This document shows positions 1 through 8,895 of a stretch of 64,000 nucleotides of DNA, piece by piece. Numbering within the stretch: position 1 is the first letter of the stretch; each line of letters opens with the position of its first letter. The stretch is from Xylanimonas ulmi (lineage in GTDB: Bacteria > Actinomycetota > Actinomycetes > Actinomycetales > Cellulomonadaceae). The position numbers and the translations under genes are program-made. The stretch is taken from assembly GCF_004216535.1 (NCBI RefSeq), contig NZ_SGWX01000001.1, positions 558,001 through 622,000 of the forward strand, read 5' to 3'. Under the pieces are notes generated by a model. It was not told the origin of the DNA. It was given only the letters and a program-made list of their open reading frames with translations, and searched no databases.

Positions 1-317
1 ACCGGGTCGAGGACGTCATCGTCGAGATCCAGCTGCGCACCATCGCGATGGACTTCTGGGCGAGCCTTGAGCACAAGATCTTCTACAAGTACGGCCAGGA
101 GGTGCCGCGGCACCTGACCGACTCGCTCAAGCTCGCCGCCGACGTCGCCTGGTCGCTCGACAGCTCGATGGAGCGCATCCACGAGGAGGTCAAGGCCCTC
201 GCCGACGACCGCGAGCCGCTGGGCCGTGGCGAGGATCACCTGCGCCCCGAGGAGGTGTTGGAGGCGTTCATGCGCACGGTCGAGGTCGTCGACGACGCCT
301 CCCGTTCGCGCCGCTGA
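1..317 (+). CDS. Small alarmone synthetase (RelQ/YjbM-like), 3' end only
   Basis: C-terminal part of a GTP pyrophosphokinase that would make (p)ppGpp from GTP/GDP and ATP in the cytoplasm. The reading frame is already open at base 3, so the gene begins before the window; about 104 residues remain. The visible start, VEDVIVEIQLRTIAMDFWAS, carries the EIQ(L/V)RT...DFWASLEHKI signature of the RelA_SpoT synthetase fold, followed by the helical tail (residues DSLKLAADVAWSLD) usual in stand-alone synthetases. No hydrolase, TGS or ACT domain follows; the protein ends soon after, which fits the short RelQ type rather than long RelA/SpoT. A degenerate REP-like repeat begins 24 bases after the stop. 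Family assignment is good; full length and start cannot be judged. Confidence 0.85.
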   Translation, partial: RVEDVIVEIQLRTIAMDFWASLEHKIFYKYGQEVPRHLTDSLKLAADVAWSLDSSMERIHEEVKALADDREPLGRGEDHLRPEEVLEAFMRTVEVVDDASRSRR

Positions 318-340
318 CCCACCCGCCCCGACCGCCCCCG

Positions 341-361
341 CCGGTCGAGCCTGTCGAGGCC
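341..361. repeat. REP-like element, degenerate copy
   Basis: Reads CCGGTCGAGCCTGTCGAGGCC, a diverged copy of the 24-base element seen perfectly at 53271-53294 and 53307-53330. It lies in the short gap between the alarmone synthetase and ku. Confidence 0.6.
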
Positions 362-410
362 CGTACCCGCCGCCCGTGCGAGCCACGGCGGCGCGCGTGA
401 CGATGGACCG

Positions 411-1211
411 ATGCGGGCCATCTGGAAGGGCGCGGTGACGTTCGGACTCGTCAACGTCCCGGTCAAGCTCTACAGCGCGACCGAGGACCACGACGTGCCG
501 CTGCACCAGGTGCACGACGCCGACGGCGGGCGCATCCGCTACCAGCGCGTGTGCGAGCTCGACGGCGCCGTCGTGCCCTACGAGCACATCGACCGCGCCT
601 ACGACGACGGCGAGCACACCGTGGTGCTGTCCAAGGCCGACCTCGCCGACCTGCCCGCCGAGCGCGCCCGTGAGATCGAGGTCGTCGAGTTCGTGCCCTC
701 GGCGCAGATCGACCCGATCATGTTCGACCGGACGTACTACCTGGAGCCCGACTCGACGTCGACCAAGGCGTACGTGCTGCTGCGCCGCACGCTCGGGGAG
801 ACCGAGCGCACCGCCGTCGTGAGGTTCGCGCTGCGCCAGCGCACGCGGCTGGCGGCGTTGCGCGTGCGCGGTGACGTGCTGGTGCTGCAGACGCTGCTGT
901 GGTCCGACGAGGTGCGTGAGGCGGCCTTCCCGTCGCTGGAGGACCCGGTCGACGTCACCGACAAGGAGCTCGCGATGTCGCGCCAGCTCGTCGCGAGCTT
1001 CGAGGCGGACTTCGCCCCCGAGGCGTTCGAGGACGACTACCAGGCGCAGTTGCGCACGCTCATCGAGGCCAAGATCGAGCGGGGTGAGGCGACCAGCAGC
1101 GCGGAGACGTTCGGCCAGGCGGAGCCGGGCGAGGGCGCCGAGGTCATCGACCTCATGGAGGCGCTGCGCAGGAGCGTCGAGGAGGCCAAGGCGCGCCGCG
1201 CGAGCGGCTGA
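411..1211 (+). CDS. ku: Ku protein, non-homologous end joining
   Basis: Prokaryotic Ku homodimer that binds double-strand DNA ends and recruits ligase D. The protein has 266 residues, normal for actinobacterial Ku. It opens with MRAIWKGAVTFGLVNVPVKL, the strongly conserved Ku beta-barrel entry, followed by the family patterns IRYQRVCELDG and YYLEPDSTSTKAYVLLRRTL. A lysine/arginine-containing tail (EEAKARRASG) ends the protein, as in many Ku proteins where a basic tail contacts DNA. The ATG fits the family N-terminus exactly. No ligD lies in the window, so a partner must be elsewhere if end joining operates. The 3' end overlaps the convergent SRPBCC gene by about 59 bases. Confidence 0.95.
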   Translation: MRAIWKGAVTFGLVNVPVKLYSATEDHDVPLHQVHDADGGRIRYQRVCELDGAVVPYEHIDRAYDDGEHTVVLSKADLADLPAERAREIEVVEFVPSAQIDPIMFDRTYYLEPDSTSTKAYVLLRRTLGETERTAVVRFALRQRTRLAALRVRGDVLVLQTLLWSDEVREAAFPSLEDPVDVTDKELAMSRQLVASFEADFAPEAFEDDYQAQLRTLIEAKIERGEATSSAETFGQAEPGEGAEVIDLMEALRRSVEEAKARRASG

Positions 1212-1713
1212 CCGCCGGCTCGGGCGCTCGCAGGCGCCGCACCAGGCCGCGCTCACCCGCCCGCATGACGGCGGCGTGCGCGGCGGCCAGCACGGGGCGC
1301 GGGCAGGCCCGCAGCGCCCGCCCGACGGCGTCGGCGCGCGTGAGCGCGACCGTCCACGTGAGCGTCACCCGCGTTCCGCCGGGCACGGGCGCGACGACGA
1401 CGGCGCCGAAGCCGCTCAGGTCGCCCGTGGCGCGCAGCAGCGCCCTCCCGGGCGTGGGGGAGCGGCCGGGCGTGGGCTCCGTCACCGACACCAGCATGAG
1501 CCCGAAGCGCAGCGACCATCCCAGCGGGCTGCGCACCCGCACCCGCACGCGCGACCAGCGCTCGGCGGTGCGGCCGCCCGAGGCCCGCACCTCCTCGGCC
1601 TGCAGCCCGCGCCACCACGTGGGCCAGGTGAAGGCGGGGTCGGCGAGCTCGTCCCACACGGTCGCGACGGGAGCGGGCACCTGCCAGTGGGACACCAGGC
1701 GGAAGTGGCGCAC
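1153..1713 (-). CDS. SRPBCC / polyketide cyclase-like protein
   Basis: Predicted helix-grip (START-like) fold protein of about 186 residues. The N-terminus VRHFRLVSHWQVPAPVATVW followed by DELADPAFTWPTWWRG is typical of the polyketide cyclase/dehydrase SRPBCC group, which binds hydrophobic ligands; the ligand here is unknown. I chose the GTG at 1713, preceded by AGGATGAGGGC as a ribosome site; the frame stays open upstream, but those residues are Arg/Pro-rich and unlike the family. The 3' end runs into the ku coding region on the other strand, and the last 25 or so residues (rich in Arg, Pro, Ala) are probably poorly constrained. Fold call is fair, function unknown. Confidence 0.7.
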   Translation of the reverse strand: MRHFRLVSHWQVPAPVATVWDELADPAFTWPTWWRGLQAEEVRASGGRTAERWSRVRVRVRSPLGWSLRFGLMLVSVTEPTPGRSPTPGRALLRATGDLSGFGAVVVAPVPGGTRVTLTWTVALTRADAVGRALRACPRPVLAAAHAAVMRAGERGLVRRLRAPEPAVSRSRGAPWPPRRSCAAPP

Positions 1714-1856
1714 GCCCTCATCCTGCGCCCGCGACCCAGGCGTCGCGCGCGCCAGCCGGGTCGCGCCCACAGTGCGGGGACGCTTGCCACGACGAACAGG
1801 CGGCGCACCGAGCGACCGTGTTGGCGTCGGGGTCACTCGTCGGTCATGGTTGCCCT

Positions 1857-3791
1857 GTGGCTGAAGCACCGCGTCGCATCCCTCCGCGCTGGGTGCGCTG
1901 GACTCTCGCGTGCGCGGTGGCGTTGGTCGCCTGCGTCGCCTTCGGCGTGCTGACGGCGTCGGCCAACCTGTCGCTGGGCCCGCACGAGGCGCGGTACGAG
2001 GTGACGACGAGCGGCGAGATCACAGCCGACCTCGGACCGCTCGGCACGCTGCGCCTCGACTCGCCCGCCGGCCCGTTGGGCGTCGACGTGATCATCAGGG
2101 AGATCCCCGCCGACCTGACCGAGATCAGCCAGGCCCGCACGCTGGAGGGCCTGAGCGGCGACCTCGACTCCTACCTCCAGTTCTTCGGCAGCCCGCAGGT
2201 GACGATCAACGCCGTCGCGCGCGCGCTGGTGGTGGACGCCGCCCGGCGCACGGGCGTCGCCATCGTGGTGGTGGCGCTCGTCGGCGCCGGGCTGTGGTTC
2301 CTGGTCGGGCGGGCGCGACGGCGCGAGCTGACCTCCGCGCTCGCGCCGCGCACCTGGGAGATCACCGCGGGCGTGGCGGTGCTGGGGATCGTGGCGGCCA
2401 TGCTGGTGTCCGACGACGTCGACACGCCCGCCAACCAGCCGCCCATGTCGCCCGTGTTCGCGGGGACCGCGTTGGAGGGCGCCCGGCTGACCGGTCGGCT
2501 CGCCGGCGTCATCGACACCTACGGCGCGCAGCTCGTCGGGATCTACCGCGACAACGAGGAGTTCTACGCGCAGGCGCGCACCGCGCTGCAGGTCGCCTGG
2601 GACGAGCAGGCCACGGTGGACCGGCGCATCGCCGCCGCGGCGGCCTCGCAGGGCACGGCCGGGGTGCTCGCCCCGACGCCGGCGGGCTCCCTGGACGCCG
2701 AGCCGCCCGACGGGCAGGAGCCCCCGGAGGCTCCTGAGCCCGCTCAGAGCCCTGAGACCACCCCGCCCGCTGAGCCCTCCGCGACTGCGGCGCCCTCCGC
2801 GCGGGCGTCGGCCACCCCGTCCGACGCGTCGGACGAGTCCGACGGCGACGACGAGTCGGCCGCGGCCGACGACCGCCTGGTGACCTTCCTCGTGGTCTCC
2901 GACCTGCACTGCAACATGAACATGACGCCGCTCATCCGCGACATCGCCGAGCGGGGTGAGGTGGACGCCATCCTCGACGCGGGCGACACGACGATGAACG
3001 GCACGGCCGTCGAGAAGGTGTGCGTCGACACCTTCGCCACGGCGCGGCCCCCGGGCGTCCCGATGGTGGTCTCCGACGGCAACCACGACTCCGAGATCAT
3101 CGCCGCGGCCCAGAAGTCGAACGGGATCACCGTGCTGGACGGCGGGGTTGTCGACGTCGCGGGGGTGCGCATTCTCGGCGACCGCGACCCCAACGAGACG
3201 CGCGTCGGCGCCGGCACGTCGTCACGCGGCGAGACGATGAGCGAGGCGGCGCAGCGGCTCACGCAGACGGCGTGCGACGCCGGCGACGTCGACCTGCTGC
3301 TGGTGCACACTCCGGCCGTGGGCAACCAGGCGCTCGACTCGGGCTGTGTGCCGTTGCAGGTCTCGGGCCACACGCACCTGCGGCACGACCCGGAGGTGCG
3401 CGGCCTGGGCGTGCGGTACATCAACGGCTCGACCGCCGGGGCCAAGTCGGGCCAGCCGACCGTGGGGCCGCTGCACGGGACGGCCGAGATGACACTGCTG
3501 CGCTTCGACCTCGACGAGCGGCGGTTCGTCGCCTGGAAGCTGGTCGAGGTGATGCCCGACAAGACCGCGTCGGTCAGCCCGTGGCGCGCCCTCCCGCTGC
3601 GCCCGAGCCCGCCAGCGGCCGACGAGGACACCGACGAGGACACCGGCGAGGACGCGGGCCAGGACGCGGGCCAGGACGCCGACGGTGGCGGCGAGGGGCA
3701 CGCCGAGGGGAGCCCTGAGCAGGGCGCCACGCAGGACGCCCCGCCTGCCACGGCCGGTGAGAGCGCCGGCGACCAGACCGAGCACCCGTAG
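1857..3791 (+). CDS. Membrane-anchored metallophosphoesterase
   Basis: About 644 residues. Transmembrane segments are visible near residues 15-35, 134-152 and 173-188. A Pro/Ser/Ala/Glu linker (about 275-335) precedes a calcineurin-like phosphoesterase domain. Metal-ligand motifs are in order: DLHCN (about 349), GDTT (376), GNHD (408) and GHTH (504). The C-terminal 60 residues are an acidic low-complexity tail (repeats such as DEDTGEDAGQDA). The topology suggests the catalytic domain is held at the membrane, probably outside; substrate is unknown. GTG 1857 gives a Pro/Arg stretch before the first helix; GTG 1818 is an alternative. The stop codon TAG lies inside the -10 box of the next gene. 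Confidence 0.8.
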   Translation: MAEAPRRIPPRWVRWTLACAVALVACVAFGVLTASANLSLGPHEARYEVTTSGEITADLGPLGTLRLDSPAGPLGVDVIIREIPADLTEISQARTLEGLSGDLDSYLQFFGSPQVTINAVARALVVDAARRTGVAIVVVALVGAGLWFLVGRARRRELTSALAPRTWEITAGVAVLGIVAAMLVSDDVDTPANQPPMSPVFAGTALEGARLTGRLAGVIDTYGAQLVGIYRDNEEFYAQARTALQVAWDEQATVDRRIAAAAASQGTAGVLAPTPAGSLDAEPPDGQEPPEAPEPAQSPETTPPAEPSATAAPSARASATPSDASDESDGDDESAAADDRLVTFLVVSDLHCNMNMTPLIRDIAERGEVDAILDAGDTTMNGTAVEKVCVDTFATARPPGVPMVVSDGNHDSEIIAAAQKSNGITVLDGGVVDVAGVRILGDRDPNETRVGAGTSSRGETMSEAAQRLTQTACDAGDVDLLLVHTPAVGNQALDSGCVPLQVSGHTHLRHDPEVRGLGVRYINGSTAGAKSGQPTVGPLHGTAEMTLLRFDLDERRFVAWKLVEVMPDKTASVSPWRALPLRPSPPAADEDTDEDTGEDAGQDAGQDADGGGEGHAEGSPEQGATQDAPPATAGESAGDQTEHP

Positions 3792-3794
3792 GCT
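3789..3794 (+). promoter_or_regulatory. -10 box, probable leaderless promoter of the MntR-like gene
   Basis: TAGGCT ends 6 bases before the GTG start at 3801, so the expected transcription start coincides with the start codon. No Shine-Dalgarno is present. Confidence 0.5.
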
Positions 3795-3800
3795 CGACGC

Positions 3801-4487
3801 GTGAACCCCGCCGACCTGACACCAGTCGCCCAGGACTATCTCAAGGCCGTCTGGTCGGAGCTCGAGTGGGTTCCGGCGCGCGCCAAGGTGTCGACGGGCC
3901 GGCTCGCCGAGCGGCTCGGCGTCGGCCCCTCGACCGCGTCCGAGACGGTGCAGCGCCTGTCCGACCAAGGGCTGCTCGACTACGAGCCGTACAGGGGCGT
4001 CGGGCTCACCGAGCGCGGGCGCGCGTACGCGCTGGTCATGGTGCGCCGCCACCGCCTGCTGGAGACGTGGCTCGTCCAGGGGCTCGGCTACGCCTGGGAC
4101 GAGGTGCACGACGAGGCCGAACGCCTGGAGCACGCCGTCTCCGAGCTGCTCATCGAGCGTCTCGACGCGCTGCTCGGCCACCCGGTGCGCGACCCGCACG
4201 GCGACGCCATCCCGACGGGCGACGGACAGGTGGTGCGTCCGGACGCCGTCCCGCTCGCGTCGCTCGCGGCGGGGGAGTCGGGCGTCGTGGCGCGCATCTC
4301 GGACGCCGACCCCGGCGACCTGCGACTCCTGGCGAGCCTGGGCATCGCGCTCGACGCCGCGGTGAGCGTGACCGCGCACCTGCCCCGGCGCGACGCCGTC
4401 GCGCTCACGTGGTCGCACAGCGGGGTCGCCGGCTCGGGCGAGGTCGACGCGCGGGCCGCGTCGCGGGTGTGGGTCACCAGGGCGTAG
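3801..4487 (+). CDS. DtxR-family metalloregulator, MntR-like
   Basis: Metal-dependent DNA-binding repressor of 228 residues. Order: winged helix (about 5-70, with recognition segment GVGPSTASETVQRLSDQGLL), metal-binding/dimerisation helices (75-125), and a C-terminal FeoA/SH3-like domain (about 150-225). In VHDEAERLEH (102-111) the cysteine that ligates iron in DtxR/IdeR is replaced by Glu107, while Glu110, His111, His84, Glu88 and His103 are kept; Asp12 sits where MntR has its N-terminal Asp ligand, but Lys15 replaces the second N-terminal acidic ligand. This pattern favours manganese sensing (family knowledge), though the site differs somewhat from Bacillus MntR. An MFS exporter starts 45 bases downstream and may be a target. 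Start is set by the leaderless promoter. Confidence 0.85.
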   Translation: MNPADLTPVAQDYLKAVWSELEWVPARAKVSTGRLAERLGVGPSTASETVQRLSDQGLLDYEPYRGVGLTERGRAYALVMVRRHRLLETWLVQGLGYAWDEVHDEAERLEHAVSELLIERLDALLGHPVRDPHGDAIPTGDGQVVRPDAVPLASLAAGESGVVARISDADPGDLRLLASLGIALDAAVSVTAHLPRRDAVALTWSHSGVAGSGEVDARAASRVWVTRA

Positions 4488-4490
4488 GCT
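4485..4490 (+). promoter_or_regulatory. -10-like hexamer before the MFS gene
   Basis: TAGGCT overlaps the stop codon of the MntR-like gene and would give a leader of about 35 bases; a GGAG ribosome site precedes the GTG at 4533. Confidence 0.35.
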
Positions 4491-4532
4491 CCGACCCCGC
4501 ACCTCATCGGAAGACCAGGGCGGAGAGCCTGC

Positions 4533-5783
4533 GTGACCACCACCCGCGGGGCCGCGCGCCCCCACGTCGGCGCCGCGCTGTTCGCGCTGTCGCTCGGCGG
4601 CTTCACCATTGGCACGACCGAGTTCGCGACCATGGGGCTGCTGCCCCAGATCGGCGACGAGTTCGCGGTCAGCGACCCCGTCGTGGGCCACGCGATCGCG
4701 GCCTACGCGCTCGGCGTCGTGGTCGGCGCCCCGTTGCTGACGGTCGCCGCGGCGCGGATGAGCCGCAAGCGGCTGCTGCTGGCGCTCATGGGCGCCTACA
4801 CGCTCGCCAACCTGGCCTCGGCCGCGGCGCCGAGCGTCGAGCTGCTCGTGGTCGGGCGGTTCCTCGCCGGTCTGCCGCACGGCGCGTTCTTCGGTGTGGG
4901 AGCCGCCGTCGGGGCCGCCGTCGCGGGGCCGGGGCGCCGCGGGCACGCGGTGTCGATGATGATGACGGGTCTGACGGTCGCGAACGTCGTGGGCGTGCCC
5001 GCCTCGACGTTCGTGGGGCAGCAGTTCGGCTGGCGCGTGGCGTTCTTGCTGATCGGCGTGCTCGGCGCGGCCACGCTCGCGGGGCTGGCGGCGTTCGTGC
5101 CGCACGACGGCCCGGTGGACTCCTCGGTCGCCCAGGAGTTGCGCTCGCTGCGCAACGGTCCGCTGTGGATCGGGTTCCTCGCGGGAGCGATCGGGTTCGG
5201 CGGGCTGTTCGCCGTCTACTCCTACGTGGCGCCCACCATGACCAAGGCGGCGGGGCTCGCACCGGGGCATGTGCCGTGGGTGCTGGCGGTGTTCGGCGTC
5301 GGCATGACGGCGGGCACGCTGCTGGGCGGTCGGCTCGCGGACCGGAACGTGCTGCGCACCGTGATCGGCGGGTTCGTCGCCACGGGGGCGACGCTCGTGC
5401 TGTTCGCCCTGGTGGGGCGTTGGGCGGCGCCCGCGATCGGCGCGCTGTTCCTGCTGGGCGTGACCTCGCAGGTGCTGGGCCTGTCGATGCAGACGCGGCT
5501 CATGGAGCTGTCCCCGCGCGCACAGTCGCTCGGCGCGGCGCTGTGCCACTCGGCGCTCAATGTCGGCAACGCCTCGGGCGCGTTCTTCGGCGGTCTGGTC
5601 ATCGCGGCGGGATGGGGCTACCTCGCGCCCGCCTGGACCGGCGTCGGGCTCACCGCGCTGGGCCTGGCCCTGGTGCTCGTCCTCGGGCGTCAGCCGGCGC
5701 GGCGTCACGACGACGTCGCGGCCTCGGTCGCGCAGGCGCTCGGCGGCCTCGACGACGCCGGGGACGGGCGCGAGGCGCGGTAG
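4533..5783 (+). CDS. MFS transporter, DHA1 (AraJ/Cmx-like) type
   Basis: Inner-membrane major facilitator of 416 residues with 12 predicted helices. The first helix contains [20 protein letters not shown], the signature of the drug/sugar efflux DHA1 branch that includes AraJ, NepI-like and chloramphenicol exporters. The motif-A loop between helices 2 and 3 ([13 protein letters not shown]) and the motif C region ([21 protein letters not shown]) are intact. Substrate cannot be told. It follows the MntR-like regulator on the same strand, so metal export or metal-responsive control is possible but unproven. Start GTG has an upstream GCGGAGAG ribosome site. Confidence 0.85.
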   Translation: MTTTRGAARPHVGAALFALSLGGFTIGTTEFATMGLLPQIGDEFAVSDPVVGHAIAAYALGVVVGAPLLTVAAARMSRKRLLLALMGAYTLANLASAAAPSVELLVVGRFLAGLPHGAFFGVGAAVGAAVAGPGRRGHAVSMMMTGLTVANVVGVPASTFVGQQFGWRVAFLLIGVLGAATLAGLAAFVPHDGPVDSSVAQELRSLRNGPLWIGFLAGAIGFGGLFAVYSYVAPTMTKAAGLAPGHVPWVLAVFGVGMTAGTLLGGRLADRNVLRTVIGGFVATGATLVLFALVGRWAAPAIGALFLLGVTSQVLGLSMQTRLMELSPRAQSLGAALCHSALNVGNASGAFFGGLVIAAGWGYLAPAWTGVGLTALGLALVLVLGRQPARRHDDVAASVAQALGGLDDAGDGREAR

Positions 5784-5851
5784 CGGCGCCCGCGGCTGGC
5801 GCCTCGGCGTCGGACCGAGGCCACCGGCCGGTCGTGCGCCGGGGCCCGCAT

Positions 5852-5857
5852 TAGGAT
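5852..5857 (+). promoter_or_regulatory. -10 box of leuS
   Basis: TAGGAT ends 8 bases before the GTG at 5866. It could act as a -10 giving a leaderless or nearly leaderless mRNA; the same bases contain AGGA, so a role as ribosome site cannot be excluded. Confidence 0.45.
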
Positions 5858-5865
5858 GGCGAGTC

Positions 5866-8800
5866 GTGAGCACGTCCGACGCCGCCCAGGCCACCCCGGT
5901 TTCCGAGTCCTCCCGCGAGCCCGCCTTCCGGTACACCCCCGCCCTCGCGCAGCAGATCGAGCAGCGTTGGCAGGACCGCTGGGAGGAGCGCGGCACGTTC
6001 CACGCCGCGAACCCGACGGGCGAGCTCACCGGGACCGGCGGCGCCCGCGCCACCGGCGACCCCTACTTCATCATGGACATGTTCCCGTACCCCTCGGGCG
6101 CCGGGCTGCACGTGGGCCACCCGCTCGGCTACATCGCCACCGACGTCGTCGGGCGATTCCGGCGCATGTGCGGCGACAACGTGCTGCACGCGCTGGGCTA
6201 CGACGCGTTCGGCCTGCCGGCCGAGCAGTACGCGGTCGCCACGGGCCAGCACCCGCGCGTCACCACCGAGGCCAACATCGCGACCATGCGCCGCCAGCTG
6301 CGGCGCATGGGCCTGGCGCACGACCCGCGCCGCTCGTTCGCCACCATCGACCCCGAGTACGTGCGCTGGACGCAGTGGATCTTCCTGCAGATCTTCGACT
6401 CCTGGTACGACGCCGACGCCGTCCGCCCCGACCCTGCGACAGGCTCGGGACAGGGCGGGCGCGGGCGCGCGCGCCGGATCTCGGAGCTGCGCGACGAGCT
6501 GGCCGCGGGTGTGCGGCCTGTGCCCGGCTACCCCGAGGGCACGGCGTGGGCCGACCTGACCGCGCTGGAGCAGCGCGACGTCATCGACGCCCAGCGCCTG
6601 GCCTACGTGGATGAGTCGCCCGTCAACTGGGCGCCCGGCCTGGGCACCGTCCTGGCCAACGAGGAGGTCACCGCCGACGGGCGCTCCGAGCGCGGCAACT
6701 TCCCGGTGTTCACCAAGGCGCTGCGCCAGTGGAAGATGCGCATCACGGCCTACGCCGACCGCCTGACCGACGACCTCGCGCTGATCGACTGGCCCGAGAA
6801 GGTCAAGTCGATGCAGCGCAACTGGATCGGGCGCTCGTCGGGCGCCACTGTCCGGTTCGACGTCGTCGGCACCGCCGACTTCGACGCCGCGGGCGCCGGC
6901 GAGAGCGTCGAGGTCTTCACCACGCGGCCCGACACGCTGTTCGGCGCCACGTTCATGGTCGTGGCGCCCGAGCACCCGCTGCTTGACGAGGTGCCCGCCC
7001 GGTGGCCCGACGGCGCCAAGGGCGCCTGGACGGGCGGGCACGAGAGCCCGGTCGCGGCCGTGGCCGCCTACCGCCGTGAGGCGGCCGCCAAGACCGCCGT
7101 CGAGCGGCAGGCCGACGCCGGCAAGAAGACGGGCGTGTTCTCGGGCCACCTGGCGATCAACCCGCTCACCGGCACGTACATCCCCGTCTTCACCGCCGAC
7201 TACGTGCTCATGGGCTACGGCACCGGTGCGATCATGGCCGTGCCTGGCGGCGACGAGCGTGACTACGCGTTCGCCCGCGCGTTCGACCTGCCGGTGGTCT
7301 ACACCGTCGCGCCCGAGGGTGGCCTGCCCGAGGGCATCGACGCCGCGTGGACCGGCGACGGTGTGGCCATCAACAGCCCCGCGCCCGACGCCGGCGACAT
7401 CCCCGCCCGCGACCTGGTGCTCAACGGCCTGGGCGTCGCCGAGGCCAAGGCCCGCGCCACCGCGTGGCTCGAGGAGCACGGCGTCGGCGCGGGCACGACG
7501 ACCTACCGCCTGCGCGACTGGCTGTTCAGCCGCCAGCGCTACTGGGGCGAGCCGTTCCCCATCCTGTGGGACGAGGACGAGCGCCCGGTCGCGCTGCCCG
7601 AGTCGCTGCTGCCCGTCGACCTGCCTGACGTGCCCGACTACTCCCCGCGCACGTTCGACCCCGAGGACAAGGACTCCGAGCCCGAGGCGCCGCTGGGGCG
7701 CAACGCCGAGTGGGTCGAGGTCACGCTCGACCTGGGCGACGGGCCCAAGCGCTACCGCCGCGACACCAACACCATGCCCAACTGGGCGGGCTCGTGCTGG
7801 TACTACCTGCGCTACCTCGACCCGACCAACTCGGGCCCGGCGGCCGGGGCCGTCGTCGACCCGGCGCTCGACGAGTACTGGCTCGGCCCGCGCCACAACC
7901 CGACATCGGGTCCCGCGGGCGGTGTCGACCTGTACGTGGGCGGCGTCGAGCACGCCGTGCTGCACCTGCTGTACGCGCGGTTCTGGCACAAGGTGCTGCA
8001 CGACCTGGGCTTCGTCAGCTCGGCCGAGCCGTTCGGGCGCCTGTTCAACCAGGGCTACATCCAGGCCTACGCGTTCCGCGACGCCCACGGGTTCCCCGTC
8101 CCTGCGGCCGAGGTCGTCGAGGAGGCGGGCGCCGACGGGGGCAGCGTCTACACCTGGCAGGGCCAGCCGGTCACGCGCGAGTACGGGAAGATGGGCAAGT
8201 CCCTCAAGAACGTCGTGACGCCCGACGAGATGTACGAGGCGTACGGCGCTGACACCTTCCGCGTGTACGAGATGTCGATGGGCCCGCTGGACCTGTCGCG
8301 GCCGTGGAACACGCGTGACGTCGTGGGCTCGCAGCGGTTCCTGCAGCGCCTGTGGCGCAACGTCGTGGACGAGGAGACGGGCGAGGTGACCGTCACGGAC
8401 GCCGCGCCGTCGGACGAGACGCTGCGCGCGCTGCACCGCACCATCGCCGACGTGACGGCCGAGATGCGGGGCATGCGCCCCAACACGGCCATCGCCAAGC
8501 TGATCACGCTCAACAACCACCTGACGGGGCTGGACTCGGTCCCGCGGGCCGCCGTCGAGCCGCTGGTGCAGATGGTCGCGCCGCTCGCGCCGCACATCGC
8601 CGAGGAGCTGTGGGAACGGCTGGGGCACCCCGAGTCGCTGGCGTACGAGCCGTTCCCGGTGGCCGACCCGCGCTACCTGGTCGAGGAGACCGTGACCTGC
8701 GTGGTGCAGGTGCAGGGCAAGGTGCGCGGGCGCCTGGAGGTGTCCCCGTCGATCGGTGACGACGAGCTTTCGGCCGCTGCCCTCGCCGAGCCGAACGTGG

Positions 8801-8874
8801 TCAAGGCGATGGACGGCAAGCCGGTGCGCAAGGTGATCGTGCGCGCCCCGAAGCTGGTCAACATCGTCGTCTAG
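5866..8874 (+). CDS. leuS: Leucyl-tRNA synthetase
   Basis: Class I aminoacyl-tRNA synthetase charging tRNA-Leu. Length 1002 residues, normal for actinobacterial LeuRS with its editing domain. HIGH motif appears as HVGH (about 82-85) in [20 protein letters not shown] appears as KMGKS at 775-779, a variant common in this phylum. The CP1 editing domain (about 300-500) is present, with the TTRPDT motif. The frame is open far upstream, but GTG 5866 matches the family N-terminus. At about residues 188-200 a Gly/Arg-rich stretch ([17 protein letters not shown]) coincides with a degenerate REP-like repeat, so the repeat seems to have been absorbed into the protein. The SMC operon starts 21 bases after the stop. 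Confidence 0.97.
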   Translation: MSTSDAAQATPVSESSREPAFRYTPALAQQIEQRWQDRWEERGTFHAANPTGELTGTGGARATGDPYFIMDMFPYPSGAGLHVGHPLGYIATDVVGRFRRMCGDNVLHALGYDAFGLPAEQYAVATGQHPRVTTEANIATMRRQLRRMGLAHDPRRSFATIDPEYVRWTQWIFLQIFDSWYDADAVRPDPATGSGQGGRGRARRISELRDELAAGVRPVPGYPEGTAWADLTALEQRDVIDAQRLAYVDESPVNWAPGLGTVLANEEVTADGRSERGNFPVFTKALRQWKMRITAYADRLTDDLALIDWPEKVKSMQRNWIGRSSGATVRFDVVGTADFDAAGAGESVEVFTTRPDTLFGATFMVVAPEHPLLDEVPARWPDGAKGAWTGGHESPVAAVAAYRREAAAKTAVERQADAGKKTGVFSGHLAINPLTGTYIPVFTADYVLMGYGTGAIMAVPGGDERDYAFARAFDLPVVYTVAPEGGLPEGIDAAWTGDGVAINSPAPDAGDIPARDLVLNGLGVAEAKARATAWLEEHGVGAGTTTYRLRDWLFSRQRYWGEPFPILWDEDERPVALPESLLPVDLPDVPDYSPRTFDPEDKDSEPEAPLGRNAEWVEVTLDLGDGPKRYRRDTNTMPNWAGSCWYYLRYLDPTNSGPAAGAVVDPALDEYWLGPRHNPTSGPAGGVDLYVGGVEHAVLHLLYARFWHKVLHDLGFVSSAEPFGRLFNQGYIQAYAFRDAHGFPVPAAEVVEEAGADGGSVYTWQGQPVTREYGKMGKSLKNVVTPDEMYEAYGADTFRVYEMSMGPLDLSRPWNTRDVVGSQRFLQRLWRNVVDEETGEVTVTDAAPSDETLRALHRTIADVTAEMRGMRPNTAIAKLITLNNHLTGLDSVPRAAVEPLVQMVAPLAPHIAEELWERLGHPESLAYEPFPVADPRYLVEETVTCVVQVQGKVRGRLEVSPSIGDDELSAAALAEPNVVKAMDGKPVRKVIVRAPKLVNIVV
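6432..6455. repeat. REP-like element inside leuS
   Basis: The palindromic stretch CCCTGCGACAGGCTC followed by GGGACAGGG carries the CGACAGGCTC core of the dispersed repeat. It is in frame and encodes part of a low-complexity loop in LeuRS. Confidence 0.55.
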
Positions 8875-8895
8875 GGACGCGGTCGACAAGCGTCC

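Noticed and set aside
411-1211. End-joining island around ku
   Set aside because: No ligD, polymerase or nuclease gene lies next to it; neighbours are unrelated.
1714-1869. Longer N-terminus for the SRPBCC gene
   Set aside because: The added 52 residues are Arg/Pro-rich, unlike the family, and a good ribosome site precedes the GTG at 1713.
5560-5865. Upstream extension of leuS
   Set aside because: It overlaps the 3' half of the MFS gene and the GTG at 5866 fits both family N-terminus and promoter.
3222-6053. 943-codon minus-strand frame opposite the phosphoesterase, MntR-like and MFS genes
   Set aside because: Composition is low-complexity Arg/His/Gly and the opposite strand encodes three recognisable proteins.
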